Origin: CAYPFY01 sp964410105
GTDB lineage: Bacteria; Bacteroidota; Ignavibacteria; UBA10030; SZUA-254
Direction: 5' to 3'
Assembly: GCA_964410105.1 (NCBI GenBank)
Contig: CAYPFY010000004.1
Location: forward strand, 1-64,000
Length of the DNA: 64,000 nt
Part shown: positions 17,899 to 26,913 of the stretch, piece after piece
Layout: each line of letters starts with the position of its first letter
How positions within the stretch are numbered: the first letter of the stretch is position 1
Notes under the pieces: model-generated
What the model was told of the DNA's origin: nothing
The model's input: the letters and a program-made list of their open reading frames with translations, nothing else
Database searches by the model: none
Translations under genes and position numbers: made by a program

Positions 17899-18492
17899 TC
17901 ACCCGTACACATTCTTCAGCCGTTCGATTTCAGCCGCGAGCGCGGTTCTTCCTTCGAGCGTGGAGACATCCGCGCTGAACGACCCGTTCAACTGATTCAC
18001 CATCGAAAGGCTTCCGGTAAAATCACCAAGGGCGAAGTAATCCTCAGCAGCCACGATACGGATATCGGCGGCATTCACCGTATTGTCGCGGAGGAACGAC
18101 CAGCCGGAATTCTTCGCCAGGAGGCTGACGGCCTGTGCCGCGGAAACGGCATAAGCTCTCTGAGCGCCGTGTACAATGACGAGGCCTCCGAGGATATCGA
18201 GGTTCGTACTGTCCCGCAAGTTTCCCAAAGCCAGTTCCGCTTCGGCTCCGGCGAGGATATTGAGCCGGGCATCGGACCAGCCGGCGCCCGAGTACGCCTC
18301 AACGAGCGTTGAATCGAGGCGGATGGCCGCCGTGAACTTATCATGCGCTCCCCGGTAGTCTTTGGCTGAAAACGCCTGCCACCCCTGTGCGATCAGCTCG
18401 CTTGCGGTGGCGGGGGGATTCGTCGAGTCATTCGTCGAGCTCTTGCAGGACGGAATAAGGAGCAGGGCGACCGCGGCCAGAACCTTCATCAT
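17899..18492 (-). CDS. TPR-like lipoprotein
   Basis: A 197-aa protein starting at the ATGATG at 18492, whose first A and TG overlap the TGA stop of the subtilisin-like gene, so translation is probably coupled. It begins MMKVLAAVALLLIPSC, a lipoprotein signal with IPSC as the lipobox, so the mature protein starts with a lipidated Cys followed by a Ser/Thr/Asn linker. The rest is helical with TPR-like units (AQGWQAFSAKDYRGAHDKFTAAIRLDSTLVEAY). It is probably anchored in the outer or inner membrane as a scaffold for the protease or its cargo. The longer frame upstream overlaps the protease and is not used. Confidence 0.75.
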   Translation of the reverse strand: MMKVLAAVALLLIPSCKSSTNDSTNPPATASELIAQGWQAFSAKDYRGAHDKFTAAIRLDSTLVEAYSGAGWSDARLNILAGAEAELALGNLRDSTNLDILGGLVIVHGAQRAYAVSAAQAVSLLAKNSGWSFLRDNTVNAADIRIVAAEDYFALGDFTGSLSMVNQLNGSFSADVSTLEGRTALAAEIERLKNVYG

Positions 18493-21400
18493 CACCTCAC
18501 GAGCAGCATTTTTTGGACAGAGAAGAATTTCACACTCCCTCCTTCTGAGACCTCCAACCTGTAAAAATAGATTCCGCTGGCGACGTCGTCCCCCTGGAAA
18601 TTCCTTCCGCCCCACGCTTCCTCAAAGCTTCCCGGCGCCCGTTCCTCATCCACGGGGCGGGCGATCTCCTGCCCGATCACGTTGAACACCTGCAGGGTAA
18701 CCCGTCCCCCTTCGGGCAGGTCGAAGCGTATCCTCGTCTGGGGATTGAACGGATTCGGGTAGTTTTGAGAGAGCATATACGTGGCCGGAACGACCCTCGA
18801 CCGTGAGGCGGGGTCATAGACGATCCTGAAGGATCCCAGCGCCGTCACCGTTGCCGACAGCGTCTTCGTTCTCGGATTCACCCACGTATCGACCGGTTCC
18901 CACCCGGAAGGTGTTGAACGGTAGATGTGCAGAAACTGTTCGTTGATGTCGGAGCGGGGGTAGCGGAGCGAGAGAGAGATTTTTGGAAAACTCCGGGCCG
19001 GCCCGAACGTATAGACCCCGCCGAGCCCGCGGGACATCGTGTCAGGATCCGCCAGGGCCGTAAAGAAGACATCCTCATTGACGGCTCCGGCGGGGATCCG
19101 TAGGCCCGCGATCCGGTCGAGCGACATGACCGTGGCGGGGGTGCCACCGGGAACGAGCTGGACGGCAAATTGCCTCTGGAACGTCCCGTGAGCTCCCCCG
19201 GAGGTGGTCGCTTGCACGCGGACATTCGCCGTGCCGCTCGAATGGAATTCGTAACTCCCCTTGTAGAGCTGGCCGGAGATCGCTGTGAGCGCCACCGCTT
19301 CGGACGCATTAGCTCCCACGGCGATGCTCATCGTCGGGGTGGAGAGGAGCGGCTGCGTCGGCGAAACGATCAGGTCCGCGTAGCGGGAAAGAACCGGGTT
19401 CTGAAGGACCGGGATCCGCACATGGAACGGATTGCTCGTCCTCATCATGAATGGATGCGACCAGGTCGTGGAGTTGGCCGACCGGACGTGCCAGTAAAAG
19501 GTCGTGTCCTGGGTGGGGAGCGGGATTGAGGTGGTCGTCCCTGGGAGCGTTTCGCTGTACCAGATTTGGGAAAAACCCGTATCGGTCGAGACCTCGACCA
19601 GATAGGATGAGGCCGCGATGCCCGGAGACCAGAGGAGCTGAATCGTGTCGGCGGTGACGGTCGAACCGTCTGACGGGAGAAGAAGCTGCGGGGTCCCCAC
19701 GGCGTTTTTAGCAGAGTTCCACTTACTCCGGGCCGCGTCGGCGCTACTGACAAGGCTGGCGAGGGACTTTCCACCGATGAGGGCGAAGCCGACCGTCTGC
19801 GTGGCCCCTGCGGAAATCGTATACGGCCCCGAAGAGACGACGAAGTGGATGTCGCCGACGGTGTTATCCCGGACCACTCCGCCGCTCAGCCAGTCCCATT
19901 TTGCGGATCGGGAAAGGTCGATCGTGACGCTGTTAAGAAGCGCCCGGAAGCCGGAACCGCCGTCGAGGGCCCGGACGCCGCAGTAGATGGGATCAGGCAC
20001 GGCGGGGTCCCAGGCATACGCGAGCGACCGGGGCGCGTCGAACGCCGACTCATTCGTATTGAAATCGGGCTGGACATCCCAATCGAAGAACAGGCCCGCG
20101 TAGAAATTCGATATATCGGCGCCCGAGGTATTCTTGATGTCGTAGCGCAGGATGACATAATTGCTGTCGGCGGACGTCGTATAGGAAAACGAATAAAGAT
20201 TTACGCCCACGCCGATCCGGTTTTCGGGGGCGGCGGATGAATCGCTGAAAACCGTATAGCCGTCCTGGTTTGAGACGCTCCCCGGGGTGGTGAGTGTGAA
20301 AAGATTCGACGAAACGAAATCGGTATCCTGCGTGCCCAGGGTATCCCGCACGACGTCGACCGTCTTCGTCTCCGAATAGCCGAGCAGGAGCCCTCCCTCG
20401 TACAGCTGATTGGCACCGGCGAATATGAACCCTGACCCCTGCTTATTGTCAGGATAGTCGTTGAAGCCGATCCGCCCGTTATTCGTCATCGTGACATGGA
20501 CATTGTTGATCGACGGAGTCGCGAAGGTGGGGTTGATAAGCACGGTGAGGATCTGAAAATCGTGGTAACTCCCGTCGTCGATGAGAAGCGTGAATTGGAC
20601 GAGATGACCGGGGGAGGGGTTCCTCCCGATGCGGACGAGGAAGGGATTTTGATAATTGGTGACGGACTGAAACGTACCGACGGCTCCTATGGGATAGCTC
20701 GAGGTGAGGATCTGGACAGAGGGGTCGGAGGTCGTGAGCGTGACGGTTGCCGACGGCGAGGTCGCCTGCAGGTAATTGATGAATGTCGCGGCGATGGTGA
20801 ACTCTTCATTGCCCTCAAGACTACCGTTGGCATTTCCGACGGCCGAATCGGTGGCGGCGTAGGAGAGCATGCGGATCGAGGGCCAGGATTCGGTGAGAGC
20901 GCGGACAGCATTGATCCTCCCCTTCCCGAGCTGCCGCGCGTAGAGGGGATTGATGGCGTCGATATTATCGCATGTCACCCTGACCTGTTCGCCGATCTGG
21001 AGGGGGGAATATTCGGGGTGTTGCGAGGCAACCAGGGCCGCGAGCCCTCCTGCGATCGGGGCAGCGAAAGATGTGCCGGCTCCGAGCGATCCGCGGTCTC
21101 CTATGCCATAGGTGCTCGGATAATCTGTGCTGTAAACAGCGACCCGGATATCGTTATTCGGGTCTCCTCCCGGGGCGCAGACGTCGACCCAGGGACCGAA
21201 ACTCGAATAGGCGGGTTTATGGTCGGTCACGTTACTTGAGGCCACCGCGAAAGCGTGGTCATACGCCGCGGGATAAATCGGGGTATTATTATTGGAATTC
21301 CCGGCGGCGCAGACGACCAATGCTCCTTTCGATGTAGCGTAGTTAACGACATCCTGTTCGAACTGAGAGGCATCCTTCCCCCCCCAGCTGCAGTTGATCA

Positions 21401-22361
21401 CCCGCGCCCCACGGTCGGCGGCATAAATAATCCCATCGAACCCGAACACGATCGCGGGATAGCCTGATGACCTTGTATCGTTGTCGGAGCTTATCTTGAT
21501 GGCCATCAATCGTGTGCGGCCCCCGATGCTGGCAATTCCGATCGTATCGTTCGTGACGGCGGATGCGATCCCGGCCACATGGGTACCGTGCGCGCTCGGA
21601 ATGTTTTTCGGCGAGGGATCATTATCGGGTATGGGGTTGGTATAATCCTGCCCGCCGAAGTCCCATCCCTGCCAGTCATCGATGTAGCCGTCGTGATCAT
21701 CATCCACGCCGTTAGTCCGTTTATCGCGGCCCAGGGAATCGAGCCCCATTTCGCCTGGATTGTGCCAGATATTGGCTGCAAGGTCGGGATGATCGAGTTG
21801 GACCCCGACGTCGACGATGGCGATGGCGATGGAGGTATCCCCCTGAGAAATACAGTAGGCGCTGTCGGCAAGGATTCTGTTCAGATTCCACTGGACATGG
21901 CGCGCGGTGTCGTTCGGAGTGCAGGTGAGCGGGGAATAAATGAACCAGGGCTCCGCGTAGAGGACTTCTGTCTGACGTGATAACTCGCGGGCGACCGTGA
22001 ATGGATTGGCGGGCGTCGAATATTTCATCACATAGATGCTTGAAATGTCCGTTTCGCCCGGCTTGCGCGGCCCGTCATGGTTTGGAAACTTTTCCTCGAC
22101 GCTAAAGGCCCCGTAGCGCCGGGCGACCGCATCCAGGGCTGATATCCCGAAGGATCGGGACGATTTCGGAAGGCCGGCACGGCCGTCAAGTTTCACAATC
22201 ACCCGGTCGGGAAGGTACTGAGACCCTTCCGGGGTTTTCATACGCACGTTGGGAAGGGGATCGAGAGGCAGAACCTTTCTCGGCCTCGGAGAATGTGTCG
22301 CGCCAGGGGCAAAACCGGCGAATAGAGTGATGCTGGTGAGGAGAAGGAGAAGACGGCTCAT
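18492..22361 (-). CDS. Subtilisin-like (S8) protease with T9SS sorting domain
   Basis: A 1289-aa secreted serine protease. A signal peptide (about 1-20) precedes a pro-region with an inhibitor I9-like strand (DRVIVKLDG). The S8 domain spans about 175-490 with the full triad: Asp184 in IAIVDVGV, His258 in SAHGTHVAGI and Ser431 in GAGTSFAAPIAGG, plus oxyanion Asn in AAGNSNNN. Beta-rich and Fn3-like domains follow, and the C-terminus is a type IX sorting domain (QNYPNPFNPQTRI, ending KMLLVR). It should be exported and held at the surface or released, digesting extracellular protein. The start is the ATG at 22361, which follows GGGGACTT; a TTG one codon earlier is possible. The lipoprotein gene overlaps its stop. 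Confidence 0.93.
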   Translation of the reverse strand: MSRLLLLLTSITLFAGFAPGATHSPRPRKVLPLDPLPNVRMKTPEGSQYLPDRVIVKLDGRAGLPKSSRSFGISALDAVARRYGAFSVEEKFPNHDGPRKPGETDISSIYVMKYSTPANPFTVARELSRQTEVLYAEPWFIYSPLTCTPNDTARHVQWNLNRILADSAYCISQGDTSIAIAIVDVGVQLDHPDLAANIWHNPGEMGLDSLGRDKRTNGVDDDHDGYIDDWQGWDFGGQDYTNPIPDNDPSPKNIPSAHGTHVAGIASAVTNDTIGIASIGGRTRLMAIKISSDNDTRSSGYPAIVFGFDGIIYAADRGARVINCSWGGKDASQFEQDVVNYATSKGALVVCAAGNSNNNTPIYPAAYDHAFAVASSNVTDHKPAYSSFGPWVDVCAPGGDPNNDIRVAVYSTDYPSTYGIGDRGSLGAGTSFAAPIAGGLAALVASQHPEYSPLQIGEQVRVTCDNIDAINPLYARQLGKGRINAVRALTESWPSIRMLSYAATDSAVGNANGSLEGNEEFTIAATFINYLQATSPSATVTLTTSDPSVQILTSSYPIGAVGTFQSVTNYQNPFLVRIGRNPSPGHLVQFTLLIDDGSYHDFQILTVLINPTFATPSINNVHVTMTNNGRIGFNDYPDNKQGSGFIFAGANQLYEGGLLLGYSETKTVDVVRDTLGTQDTDFVSSNLFTLTTPGSVSNQDGYTVFSDSSAAPENRIGVGVNLYSFSYTTSADSNYVILRYDIKNTSGADISNFYAGLFFDWDVQPDFNTNESAFDAPRSLAYAWDPAVPDPIYCGVRALDGGSGFRALLNSVTIDLSRSAKWDWLSGGVVRDNTVGDIHFVVSSGPYTISAGATQTVGFALIGGKSLASLVSSADAARSKWNSAKNAVGTPQLLLPSDGSTVTADTIQLLWSPGIAASSYLVEVSTDTGFSQIWYSETLPGTTTSIPLPTQDTTFYWHVRSANSTTWSHPFMMRTSNPFHVRIPVLQNPVLSRYADLIVSPTQPLLSTPTMSIAVGANASEAVALTAISGQLYKGSYEFHSSGTANVRVQATTSGGAHGTFQRQFAVQLVPGGTPATVMSLDRIAGLRIPAGAVNEDVFFTALADPDTMSRGLGGVYTFGPARSFPKISLSLRYPRSDINEQFLHIYRSTPSGWEPVDTWVNPRTKTLSATVTALGSFRIVYDPASRSRVVPATYMLSQNYPNPFNPQTRIRFDLPEGGRVTLQVFNVIGQEIARPVDEERAPGSFEEAWGGRNFQGDDVASGIYFYRLEVSEGGSVKFFSVQKMLLVR

Positions 22362-22416
22362 CAAGTCCCCGAAAGGCTTTTCATCAATGTAAAGAAAAAT
22401 CTGACTCTGAGCAAGG

Positions 22417-22986
22417 TCACGCTCGATAGAGATTGTGACGCCGGATGTATTCCTCGACTTTGGGAGGCACGAGATACCGTATGGACCGTTTTAGCTTGAT
22501 CCGTCTGCGTATGTCGGTCCCGGATATGCCGATCTGTGGTACTGTGACAAATTTCGTCCGCCGGGCGAATTCATTTTTGGGCGGAACGAACCCCGGCCGG
22601 CTCATGACAACCAGTTCTGCGCGCTCCAGGATCGCGCCGGGAGACCGCCAGGTCTGAAACTCGCAAAAATTATCCGCGCCTATGATAAGGTGCAGCCGGG
22701 CGCCGGGGTAGAGCGATGCGAGGTCGGCGAGCGTATCAACCGTATAGGAGACTCCGGGGCGGGACACTTCTATATCCGAAACCCTATAGTCATCGCCGAC
22801 CGCCAGCCGGGTCATCTCGAGCCGGTCCCGGGCCGGGGCAAGGCTCGAGTCATGTTTATTCGGGGTCTGGGCGGATGGGATGAAGAGGACGGAGTCGAAT
22901 TCCAGCTGGTCCTGGACGCTTTCTATAACGATCAGGTGGCCGATGTGGGGAGGATTAAACGTCCCGCCGAAGATGCCGAGCCTCAT
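22417..22986 (-). CDS. nadD: Nicotinate-nucleotide adenylyltransferase
   Basis: A 189-aa enzyme that adenylates nicotinate mononucleotide to deamido-NAD+ in NAD synthesis. The nucleotidyltransferase motif GGTFNPPHIGH is at 7-17 and the second motif ISGTDIRRRI is near the C-terminus. Length and layout are normal. Its ATG overlaps the stop of the DUF2064 gene by 4 bases (ATGA), so it is translationally coupled to the end of the glycan operon, an unusual place for a housekeeping gene. The S8 protease begins 55 bases downstream on the same strand. Confidence 0.96.
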   Translation of the reverse strand: MRLGIFGGTFNPPHIGHLIVIESVQDQLEFDSVLFIPSAQTPNKHDSSLAPARDRLEMTRLAVGDDYRVSDIEVSRPGVSYTVDTLADLASLYPGARLHLIIGADNFCEFQTWRSPGAILERAELVVMSRPGFVPPKNEFARRTKFVTVPQIGISGTDIRRRIKLKRSIRYLVPPKVEEYIRRHNLYRA

Positions 22987-23702
22987 CGCGCGGCCTTTCT
23001 TCCGCCATATTTCTTGTCCAGCATCCGGAAAACCTCAAACGTCCGGGATGGGAATCCGGCCGAGGAAGGATCCCGCTCCAGAATATCGTCCCTGAGGGCC
23101 GCGAGCGACGTTGCGGAATCGAGCGATCGGCCGGGTCTGGTGACAAAAATCTCCGCCTCCGTAGCGCAGGCCCGTCGGAGAAGCACATGGGGCCCTGCGA
23201 TCGGATCCTCTTGCGAAGATTCGAAGAGCCGGGCGTGGTTGGATTTCATGCCGACGATGGAGCAGCGGCCCTCGAGCGTCGGCGAGATCACGAGACAATC
23301 ATCCTCGTAGGTGAGCTGATCGAAAAGGCGCCGGATCGATTCGGGTTTCAGCGTAGGATTGTTGTCGAGGAGAACAAGGACGCGCAGGTAATTCTCGCGA
23401 AAGGCCCCGTCGATCGCCCGTTCGATCTGTTCGGGGAAGGGCCGCTCGTGGGCGTCCAGGAGCCGGATCATATGGCGGAAGGGAAGGAAGTAGTCGTCCG
23501 AAAGCTCTTCGGCGTCCCGGTAGACGAGGACATCTGTGGCCTCGAGGTGGCTCGCCGCCATCAGAAGGTCGCCGACGAAGGCGGTATACAAAGCGTCGAT
23601 ATCTTCCCACGGAAGAGCCGAGAAGTGGGTTGATGTCATGTCTCGCGTAATGTTTGGCGTCCGGCAAAAAATCACGAGCGCGTTCTGTTGGTATCGTGGC
23701 AT
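22983..23702 (-). CDS. DUF2064 (TIGR04282-type) glycosyltransferase-like protein
   Basis: A 239-aa protein with a GT-A-like fold related to DUF2064. The N-terminus NALVIFCRTP matches the A-L-I-V-F-x-K-x-P strand of that family, and CLVISPTLEGRCSIVGMK matches its D-x-V-L-G-P-x-x-D-G-G-Y-x-x-I-G motif. The usual metal-site stretch I-G-x-D-x-P is changed to LLDNNPTLKPE, and the D-G-G-Y core is EGRC, so sugar transfer is uncertain. It lies 20 bases after the last glycosyltransferase of the operon and is coupled to nadD. It may act in glycan assembly, or be a degenerate member with a binding role. Confidence 0.65.
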   Translation of the reverse strand: MPRYQQNALVIFCRTPNITRDMTSTHFSALPWEDIDALYTAFVGDLLMAASHLEATDVLVYRDAEELSDDYFLPFRHMIRLLDAHERPFPEQIERAIDGAFRENYLRVLVLLDNNPTLKPESIRRLFDQLTYEDDCLVISPTLEGRCSIVGMKSNHARLFESSQEDPIAGPHVLLRRACATEAEIFVTRPGRSLDSATSLAALRDDILERDPSSAGFPSRTFEVFRMLDKKYGGRKAAR

Positions 23703-23722
23703 ATCGGGCGGCGGCGGATTAG

Positions 23723-24472
23723 CTAATATAAGGAAATCTGCGGGAAGAGAAGGCGGCGCTTCATGATCCGCGCAAAATAGTAGGAATATGCGAGCATGGG
23801 ATGGAGCCCGTGAAGAATCGAGACCTCCCGCACCTCACGGAAGGCTTCGCGCGCCGCCGAGCTGGAGAGCCCCCCCTCTCCCATTCTGACGACGACCCCC
23901 GGGGCATAGAGGCCCCGCTCTCCGGCCTGGTGGACGCGGAGGATCCACTCATAATCCATGGCGAGCTTCAGCTTCTCATCGTAGAGACCGTAGCGGTCAT
24001 AGAGGTTCCTGCGGACGAACATCGTCGGGTGATGAACCCCCCGCGCGACGAAGCGGATCGAGCGACCGTACTGAGGATTACCGCGCCACACAAAGGGCGG
24101 GGATCCATCGATAATAATATCGCCGAACACGAATCCCCGGCCCGGATCCGATTGAAGCGCCTCGGCGGCACGAAGGACGGTATCGTTGCTCTCGAAGCGG
24201 TCGTCGGCGTTCAGGAGCTGGATGACATCCCCCGTGGAAGCCCTGATCCCCTTATTGAAGGCTGCGCTGATTCCCGAATCGGGCTCGCTCACGACCCGGG
24301 AGACTCTGTATTCTCCCACGATATCGAGGGTGGAGTCGATGGAAGCGCCGTCGATGATTATATGCTCGATCCCCGGAAAAGTCTGGGAGAGGACGCTTTC
24401 GATCGTGCGCCGAATCGTCTTTCCGGCATTCAGGCAGGCCGTGATGACCGAAACCCTAGGAGTCGGGCTCAC
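23723..24472 (-). CDS. Glycosyltransferase family 2
   Basis: A 249-aa GT-A enzyme that transfers a sugar from a nucleotide sugar. It begins VSVITACLNAGKTIRRTIESV, has the nucleotide site DGASIDST, the segment SEPDSGISAAFNKGI seen in WcaA-like cell-surface GT2 enzymes, and metal-binding NADD at 88-91. The acceptor-side motif MDYEWILR is present. No membrane segments are seen, so it probably works on a lipid-linked intermediate at the inner face of the membrane. Its ATG overlaps the aminotransferase stop by 4 bases. Donor and linkage are unknown. Confidence 0.9.
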   Translation of the reverse strand: MSPTPRVSVITACLNAGKTIRRTIESVLSQTFPGIEHIIIDGASIDSTLDIVGEYRVSRVVSEPDSGISAAFNKGIRASTGDVIQLLNADDRFESNDTVLRAAEALQSDPGRGFVFGDIIIDGSPPFVWRGNPQYGRSIRFVARGVHHPTMFVRRNLYDRYGLYDEKLKLAMDYEWILRVHQAGERGLYAPGVVVRMGEGGLSSSAAREAFREVREVSILHGLHPMLAYSYYFARIMKRRLLFPQISLY

Positions 24473-25551
24473 CGGAATCCGTTGACGAGGCGGGCGACAT
24501 GGAGGATATCATCCGGGGTATGAAACGTGGAAATCGGGAGGCTGAGGATGGTGCGGTGTATTTCTTCCGAGACGGGGTATCGGGCTTCAAACACCCCGCG
24601 AAGGGCCTCCTGCCGGTGCGGAGGAATCGGATAATGGATTTCGCTCTTGACGCCGTGCTCGAGCAGATAGGCGCGGAGCTCGTCGCGGCGCTCATGTCTG
24701 ATGGGGTAGATGTGATAGACATGGGACGACGGCGGCCCTGGGGGCATCCTGATGATCCGGTCTTCCAGGTTTTCATCGTAGAGACGGGCGAGCTGTTGCT
24801 TGTGGGCGTTGATGGCTTCGAGGTGAGCGAGTTTAATGCTGAGAAAGCCCGCCTGGAGCTCATCGAGGCGGGAGTTGAAACCGACCGCGTCGAAGACATT
24901 CTTGCTGTCCGAGCCGTAATTCCTGAGACGCCTGACCCGCGAGGCGAGCTCCTCGTCATCGGTGACGACGGCGCCGCCGTCTCCGAGGGCACCGAGGTTT
25001 TTGGTCGGGTAGAAACTGAACGCGTTGAGATCTCCGAAGGAACCGACTCTCTTCCCCTTGAAAACCGCCCCGTGGGCCTGCGCGCAGTCCTCGATCACGC
25101 GGAGGCGATTTTTCTCGGCAATGGCCATGATACGATCCATCTCGGATGCCTTCCCGTAGAGGTGGACGACGACGATGGCGCGCGTTTTTGTGGAAATTTT
25201 CTGCTCGATGCGGTCCGGATCGATCGCATAGGTCCGGGGATCGGGTTCTACGAGCACGGGGGTAAGGCCATTATGCAGCACGGCGAGGATAGCGGCGATA
25301 TAGGTGTTCGACGGGACGATCACCTCGCCCCCTTCGAGTTGAAGAGCGCGGATCGCGAGGATCAGCGCGTCGAGCCCGGAGGCGACGCCGATGCAGTGTC
25401 GGACCGAACAGTATCGGGCAAATTGCTCTTCAAACCTGCGAACATTCTCGCCCAGGATGAACCACCCGCGATCGAGGGTCTCGGCGAAGGTTTTCTGAAA
25501 TTCCGCGAGGTAGGGCTTGTTCACCCGGGCGAGGTTTTCATAGTCCGTCAT
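24469..25551 (-). CDS. DegT/DnrJ/EryC1 sugar aminotransferase
   Basis: A 360-aa PLP enzyme of the sugar aminotransferase family. Lys184 in FYPTKNLGALGDGG is the Schiff-base lysine, and the PLP phosphate and ring contacts appear as ASGLDAL and EDCAQAHGA. It follows a sugar 3,4-ketoisomerase by a 4-base overlap. That pairing (FdtA-FdtB or QdtA-QdtB type) makes a dTDP-3-amino-3,6-dideoxyhexose by transamination of the 3-keto sugar. A partner N-acetyltransferase (FdtC/QdtC) is not in the cluster, so the amino group may stay free or be modified by one of the unknown genes. Confidence 0.92.
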   Translation of the reverse strand: MTDYENLARVNKPYLAEFQKTFAETLDRGWFILGENVRRFEEQFARYCSVRHCIGVASGLDALILAIRALQLEGGEVIVPSNTYIAAILAVLHNGLTPVLVEPDPRTYAIDPDRIEQKISTKTRAIVVVHLYGKASEMDRIMAIAEKNRLRVIEDCAQAHGAVFKGKRVGSFGDLNAFSFYPTKNLGALGDGGAVVTDDEELASRVRRLRNYGSDSKNVFDAVGFNSRLDELQAGFLSIKLAHLEAINAHKQQLARLYDENLEDRIIRMPPGPPSSHVYHIYPIRHERRDELRAYLLEHGVKSEIHYPIPPHRQEALRGVFEARYPVSEEIHRTILSLPISTFHTPDDILHVARLVNGFR

Positions 25552-25913
25552 GAGTAGGCCTCGAAAATATAATCGGCCTGGTCGAAATATTCGGACGCGA
25601 GGACCATGAGAATGGCGTCACGGGAGAAATCATACATTTTATGCCAGTCGCGCGTTTCAAGGATGAGGCACTTGCTCGGCTCGTCGAGAACGAACGTCTC
25701 CTCGCGCTCGCCATTATTATTGTATATCGTACATCGTCCCTTAAGGCAGATCGCCGCCTGCGTCGTTTTCCGGTGGCGATGTTTCCCGCGGACCGATTCA
25801 TCGACCCCGTAGATATAAAAAATCCGTTTTATCTCGAAGGGGATGACCTTTTCGATCACCGTGAGATTTCCCCGGAAATCGCAGAATGTTTTGAGGTTAA
25901 TGAGTCGTGCCAT
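25548..25913 (-). CDS. dTDP-sugar 3,4-ketoisomerase (FdtA/WxcM-type cupin)
   Basis: A 121-aa cupin. It would convert dTDP-4-keto-6-deoxyglucose to the 3-keto isomer, the step before 3-amination. The conserved core RGKHRHRKTTQAAICLKG holds His45 and His47, and DEPSKCLILETRDWHKMYDF is the second cupin strand pair. The length is normal for the single-domain form. It overlaps the GT8-like gene by 17 bases and the aminotransferase by 4 bases. The supply enzymes RmlA and RmlB are not in the window. Whether the product is Fuc3N- or Qui3N-configured cannot be read from these motifs. Confidence 0.85.
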   Translation of the reverse strand: MARLINLKTFCDFRGNLTVIEKVIPFEIKRIFYIYGVDESVRGKHRHRKTTQAAICLKGRCTIYNNNGEREETFVLDEPSKCLILETRDWHKMYDFSRDAILMVLASEYFDQADYIFEAYS

Positions 25914-26913
25914 GTCCCTCCGTTTCCTGGATGATCCACTCCTGCAAGGGGTGAATGTTATACCTGTGAAGAAATATCCGTTTCAGATTGATGAGCGGCA
26001 TCTTCCACCCGCGCGGCATTGTGCGGGGGCCGTGCGGGTCGAACGAGGGATCGATCGTCCGCACACGCTCCTTCGCCATTTCCAGGCGGCGAAGGTAGGG
26101 ACGGTAGAGAAGCGACGTTACCGAGGGGGTCAGCGAAAAATCGCCCAGATCGATTTTGCCTTCTGCATAGATCCGCACGTAGTGAAAATGGTAGAAGACG
26201 AGTTCAAAGGTCCGTCCCGTGGCGAGTTCCGTTCCCCGGAAGCCGGTCCCCTGGCTATGGACGTCATACTGCTGGATGTTCCAGGGCGCGACTCCTCCGC
26301 CCAGGTGTTCGAGGATATGGACTCCGTCGAAGCGCGCGGGCCAATCGTCGAGGTATTTCTGGTCGCCATATTTCCCGTCTTCTGCGCGGGCGTAGCACCA
26401 TTCGAGGCAGGCGTCTCTCCACCACCGGAGGGCGCGGAGGCCTCGCTCGTCGTTCCGGAATGTTATGAACTGAACGCAGAACCGGCCGCTAAGGGGGGCA
26501 AGGTAGGCGTGAGGGGGGCTGTACCTGTGTTCGGTGATGAGGATCGAATCCTCCCCCATCTCATCGATCAGTATTCCGGGGGATTCGTAAAAATAGAGAT
26601 CCGCGTCGATATAGGTGCAATGGTCGACCCCGTACTTTTCGAGCACATGCAGAATTGCCGATGACGTAGCGGTCCAGCAATACTCGGCATCCGTCCTTCC
26701 CGGCTTCACGGCAAGGAGCTCCGGCCCTTCGAACTCTTTTCTCGGGACCAGCGTCACCGACGGGAGCGCGAGACGCTCGAGGATCGTCCGGGTTTTTTCA
26801 TCGAACGGAAATACATAGAGATGAAAATCACCGCATGCACCTCGCAGGGACTCGATCATCGCCAGCCCGCGTGACAGGTAATTCGAGTCGAAGAGCGTAC
26901 AGAAGTTATACAT
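25897..26913 (-). CDS. GT8-like glycosyltransferase
   Basis: A 338-aa protein with a GT-A layout. It begins YNFCTLFDSNYLSRGLAMI, typical of proteins that resemble family 8 glycosyltransferases, and has the metal site CTYIDADLYF (DAD at 103-105). The later HILEHLGGGVAPWN segment matches the GT8-like acceptor and metal-binding histidine region. No membrane segment is seen. It sits between a methyltransferase (8-base overlap) and the ketoisomerase (17-base overlap). The sugar donor is unknown. Confidence 0.75.
   Translation of the reverse strand: MYNFCTLFDSNYLSRGLAMIESLRGACGDFHLYVFPFDEKTRTILERLALPSVTLVPRKEFEGPELLAVKPGRTDAEYCWTATSSAILHVLEKYGVDHCTYIDADLYFYESPGILIDEMGEDSILITEHRYSPPHAYLAPLSGRFCVQFITFRNDERGLRALRWWRDACLEWCYARAEDGKYGDQKYLDDWPARFDGVHILEHLGGGVAPWNIQQYDVHSQGTGFRGTELATGRTFELVFYHFHYVRIYAEGKIDLGDFSLTPSVTSLLYRPYLRRLEMAKERVRTIDPSFDPHGPRTMPRGWKMPLINLKRIFLHRYNIHPLQEWIIQETEGHGTTH

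Noticed and set aside
17504..17995. 163-aa plus-strand ORF in the STAS/lipoprotein gap
   Set aside because: No Shine-Dalgarno, no motif, and it runs into the lipoprotein gene.
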